Source: Streptomyces sp.
Lineage (GTDB): Bacteria > Actinomycetota > Actinomycetes > Streptomycetales > Streptomycetaceae
Length of the DNA stretch: 6,875 nt
Direction: 5' to 3'
Assembly (NCBI GenBank): GCA_003519485.1
Contig: DOWQ01000746.1
Coordinates: 385 to 7,259, forward strand
Positions 5,637 to 6,875 of this stretch are shown here, piece after piece. Every line of letters begins with the position of its first letter. Position 1 is the stretch's first letter. Under the pieces are notes generated by a model. That model saw only the letters and a list, made by a program, of their open reading frames with translations, was not told where the DNA came from and did not search any database. Position numbers and translations under genes: made by a program.

Positions 5637-6875
5637 TCAGCGACCGTATGCCCGGCGTGCCTCGGCGACCTGTCGGAGGACCTGGAGCAGCACCTGGCTC
5701 CCGACCGGTGCGGGTATCGGCTCGTACGTCCAGGCATGACCGACCCAGGGGTCCGCCAGATGATCGTCGGCCACGGGGGTGATGCGCAGCAGCGAGCGCC
5801 ACAGCGGGTCGAGCACCGGTCCGTACACGCGTGCGTCCTCGCGGTCCGCGACCATCATCAGATGCACGCCGACCGCTGGGCCCTCGTCCGCGAGGTAGCG
5901 CAGCTGGGTCACGGCGCGGTCGTCGAAGCCGTGCGGGAAGTCATTGACGATGAGCAGCTGCTCGGAGGTGTCGAGATCCAGCGGCAGCGCGTCCGAGGCG
6001 TCGCCCCGGACGGCCATCTGCACCAGGTCCACGCGCCGGGTGAGCTTCGCGATGACGGAGGCGACTCCCCCGGCACCGGCGGCCGGCGGCTCGGTGAGCA
6101 CACCGGACTCCAGCAGCGGGGCGAGCGAGGCGGCGCCCGATCCGGCCGGGTCCAGGACATGGAGGGTGAACTCGCCCGCGGGATGGACGGCGAGCAGCCG
6201 CGCGGCGTGGGCCACCGCGGTGTCCATCGCCAGCCGGCGCAGCTCGTCGGGGCCGGCCGCGGCCGCCCCGGCCGAGCCGGTCCGGCCGCTGTCGATCCAC
6301 AGGCCGCGCTCCAGCGGCAGCCGTACGAGCATGGGGATGCGCAGCTCGGGGCGCTCCTCGAGGTGCAGGTCGCCGAGGCGCGCGGCCATCGGGATCTCCA
6401 TCGGGACGCGGTAGCCGTGCCAGACGGGGTTGTCCCAGCGGGCGAAGGCGGGCGGCAGGGCCGGTTCGACGACCTCGGACTCGGCGGTGAGCTGGCCGAG
6501 ATCCCGGTCGAGGGCGGCACGGGCCTGCTCGAGGAGCCGGTCGTGCTTGGCCTGGGCCTCCGCACGGGCCCGGTCGCCGGCGGTCCCGATGCGGTGCCGG
6601 GGGTCGGAGAGAGCGCTGTCGAGTTCCTGCCCCATCCGGGAGTCCGCGAAGTCCACCGCGCTGCGGTAGGCGGCGACCGTGCGGGCCAGGTCCTCGAACA
6701 TGCCCCAGACCTGGTTGTAGAGCCGCTCGTCCATGCTCCAGCCGCTGGCGTCGCCCGCGACCGGCTGGGCGGGTTGTCCGGGCCGCGCGGCGGGGACCAC
6801 CGGGGGCGGTGACGGCGGCGCCGTACGGCTGCGGCCGGGGTGCTGGTAGTCGACGGGGCCGTCGGAGGCGGGGCG
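5637..6875 (-). CDS. C-terminal part of a TerD-type stress protein with an FtsK/SpoIIIE-like, P-loop-less domain (partial)
   Basis: The frame stays open to the window edge, so 412 C-terminal residues are seen and the true start lies outside. A GTG at 6800 is only an internal codon within a proline-rich linker (visible residues 13-45). Next come a helical, charged coiled-coil-like region (about 55-140) and then an alpha/beta domain (about 150-395). The latter follows the plan of FtsK/SpoIIIE/EccC ATPases: IPMLVRLPLERGLWID, FTLHVLDPAG, a Walker B-like LLIVNDF (visible 307-313), then LRYLADEGPAVGVHLMMVADR. No Walker A motif (GxxxxGK[ST]) is present; the expected site reads WIDSGRTGSAG. The Walker B position has ND rather than DE or DD, so ATP hydrolysis is doubtful. 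I recall similar streptomycete proteins beginning with a TerD domain, and the nearby TerC fits, but that domain is not visible here. It is probably cytoplasmic. Confidence 0.75.
   Translation of the reverse strand, partial: RPASDGPVDYQHPGRSRTAPPSPPPVVPAARPGQPAQPVAGDASGWSMDERLYNQVWGMFEDLARTVAAYRSAVDFADSRMGQELDSALSDPRHRIGTAGDRARAEAQAKHDRLLEQARAALDRDLGQLTAESEVVEPALPPAFARWDNPVWHGYRVPMEIPMAARLGDLHLEERPELRIPMLVRLPLERGLWIDSGRTGSAGAAAAGPDELRRLAMDTAVAHAARLLAVHPAGEFTLHVLDPAGSGAASLAPLLESGVLTEPPAAGAGGVASVIAKLTRRVDLVQMAVRGDASDALPLDLDTSEQLLIVNDFPHGFDDRAVTQLRYLADEGPAVGVHLMMVADREDARVYGPVLDPLWRSLLRITPVADDHLADPWVGHAWTYEPIPAPVGSQVLLQVLRQVAEARRAYGR

Noticed and set aside
4115..5737. A 540-codon open frame on the minus strand
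   Set aside because: It overlaps terC in another frame and crosses the terminator and leader. The product is R/P/G-rich with no recognisable domain.
4294..5739. A 481-codon open frame on the plus strand
   Set aside because: It is antisense to terC and its leader, runs through the terminator and the riboswitch, and has the D/E/Q/R-rich composition of a shadow frame.
6798..6800. GTG as the start of the FtsK-like protein
   Set aside because: The frame stays open upstream to the window edge with a proline-rich linker, and no ribosome site precedes this codon. It is almost certainly an internal valine.

Overview
The window looks like a chromosomal segment from a high-GC actinomycete, most likely Streptomyces or a close relative. 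The evidence is the very high GC content with G/C at third codon positions, GTG starts, apparently leaderless mRNAs, a mycothiol-dependent enzyme family, and a UvrA of the actinobacterial type. No mobile elements, CRISPR arrays, tRNAs or rRNAs are visible. The organism assignment is inference from sequence style.

Layout. (1) Positions 1-2693, minus strand: most of uvrA (nucleotide excision repair), with its C-terminus cut off by the window start. (2) Positions 2694-2876: a divergent promoter region, with a candidate uvrA promoter and LexA-like site on the minus strand and a leaderless promoter on the plus strand. (3) Positions 2877-4257, plus strand: two closely spaced genes, a mycothiol-dependent maleylpyruvate isomerase (DinB/MDMPI) family protein and a glyoxalase II-like metallo-beta-lactamase hydrolase. 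(4) Positions 4258-4383: a convergent intergenic gap with a long GC-rich hairpin terminator. (5) Positions 4384-5370, minus strand: a TerC/Alx family membrane protein. (6) Positions 5371-5636: no gene, but dense regulation: a promoter, a yybP-ykoY-type manganese riboswitch, and a helix able to mask the terC Shine-Dalgarno. (7) Positions 5637-6875, minus strand: the C-terminal part of a large protein with a coiled coil and an FtsK/SpoIIIE-like domain that lacks a P-loop. It is probably the tail of a TerD-type stress protein whose N-terminus lies beyond the window.

How they fit together. The riboswitch argues that the TerC protein exports manganese. UvrA is a DNA damage gene. The isomerase and MBL pair suggests mycothiol-linked handling of electrophiles or thioesters. 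The last gene resembles components of Ter stress systems. The block therefore reads as a stress-defence neighbourhood of independently controlled transcription units. The most striking element is the terC leader: the 3' strand of riboswitch helix P1 is also perfectly complementary, over 10 nt, to the terC ribosome binding site region. This gives a simple translational ON-switch model.
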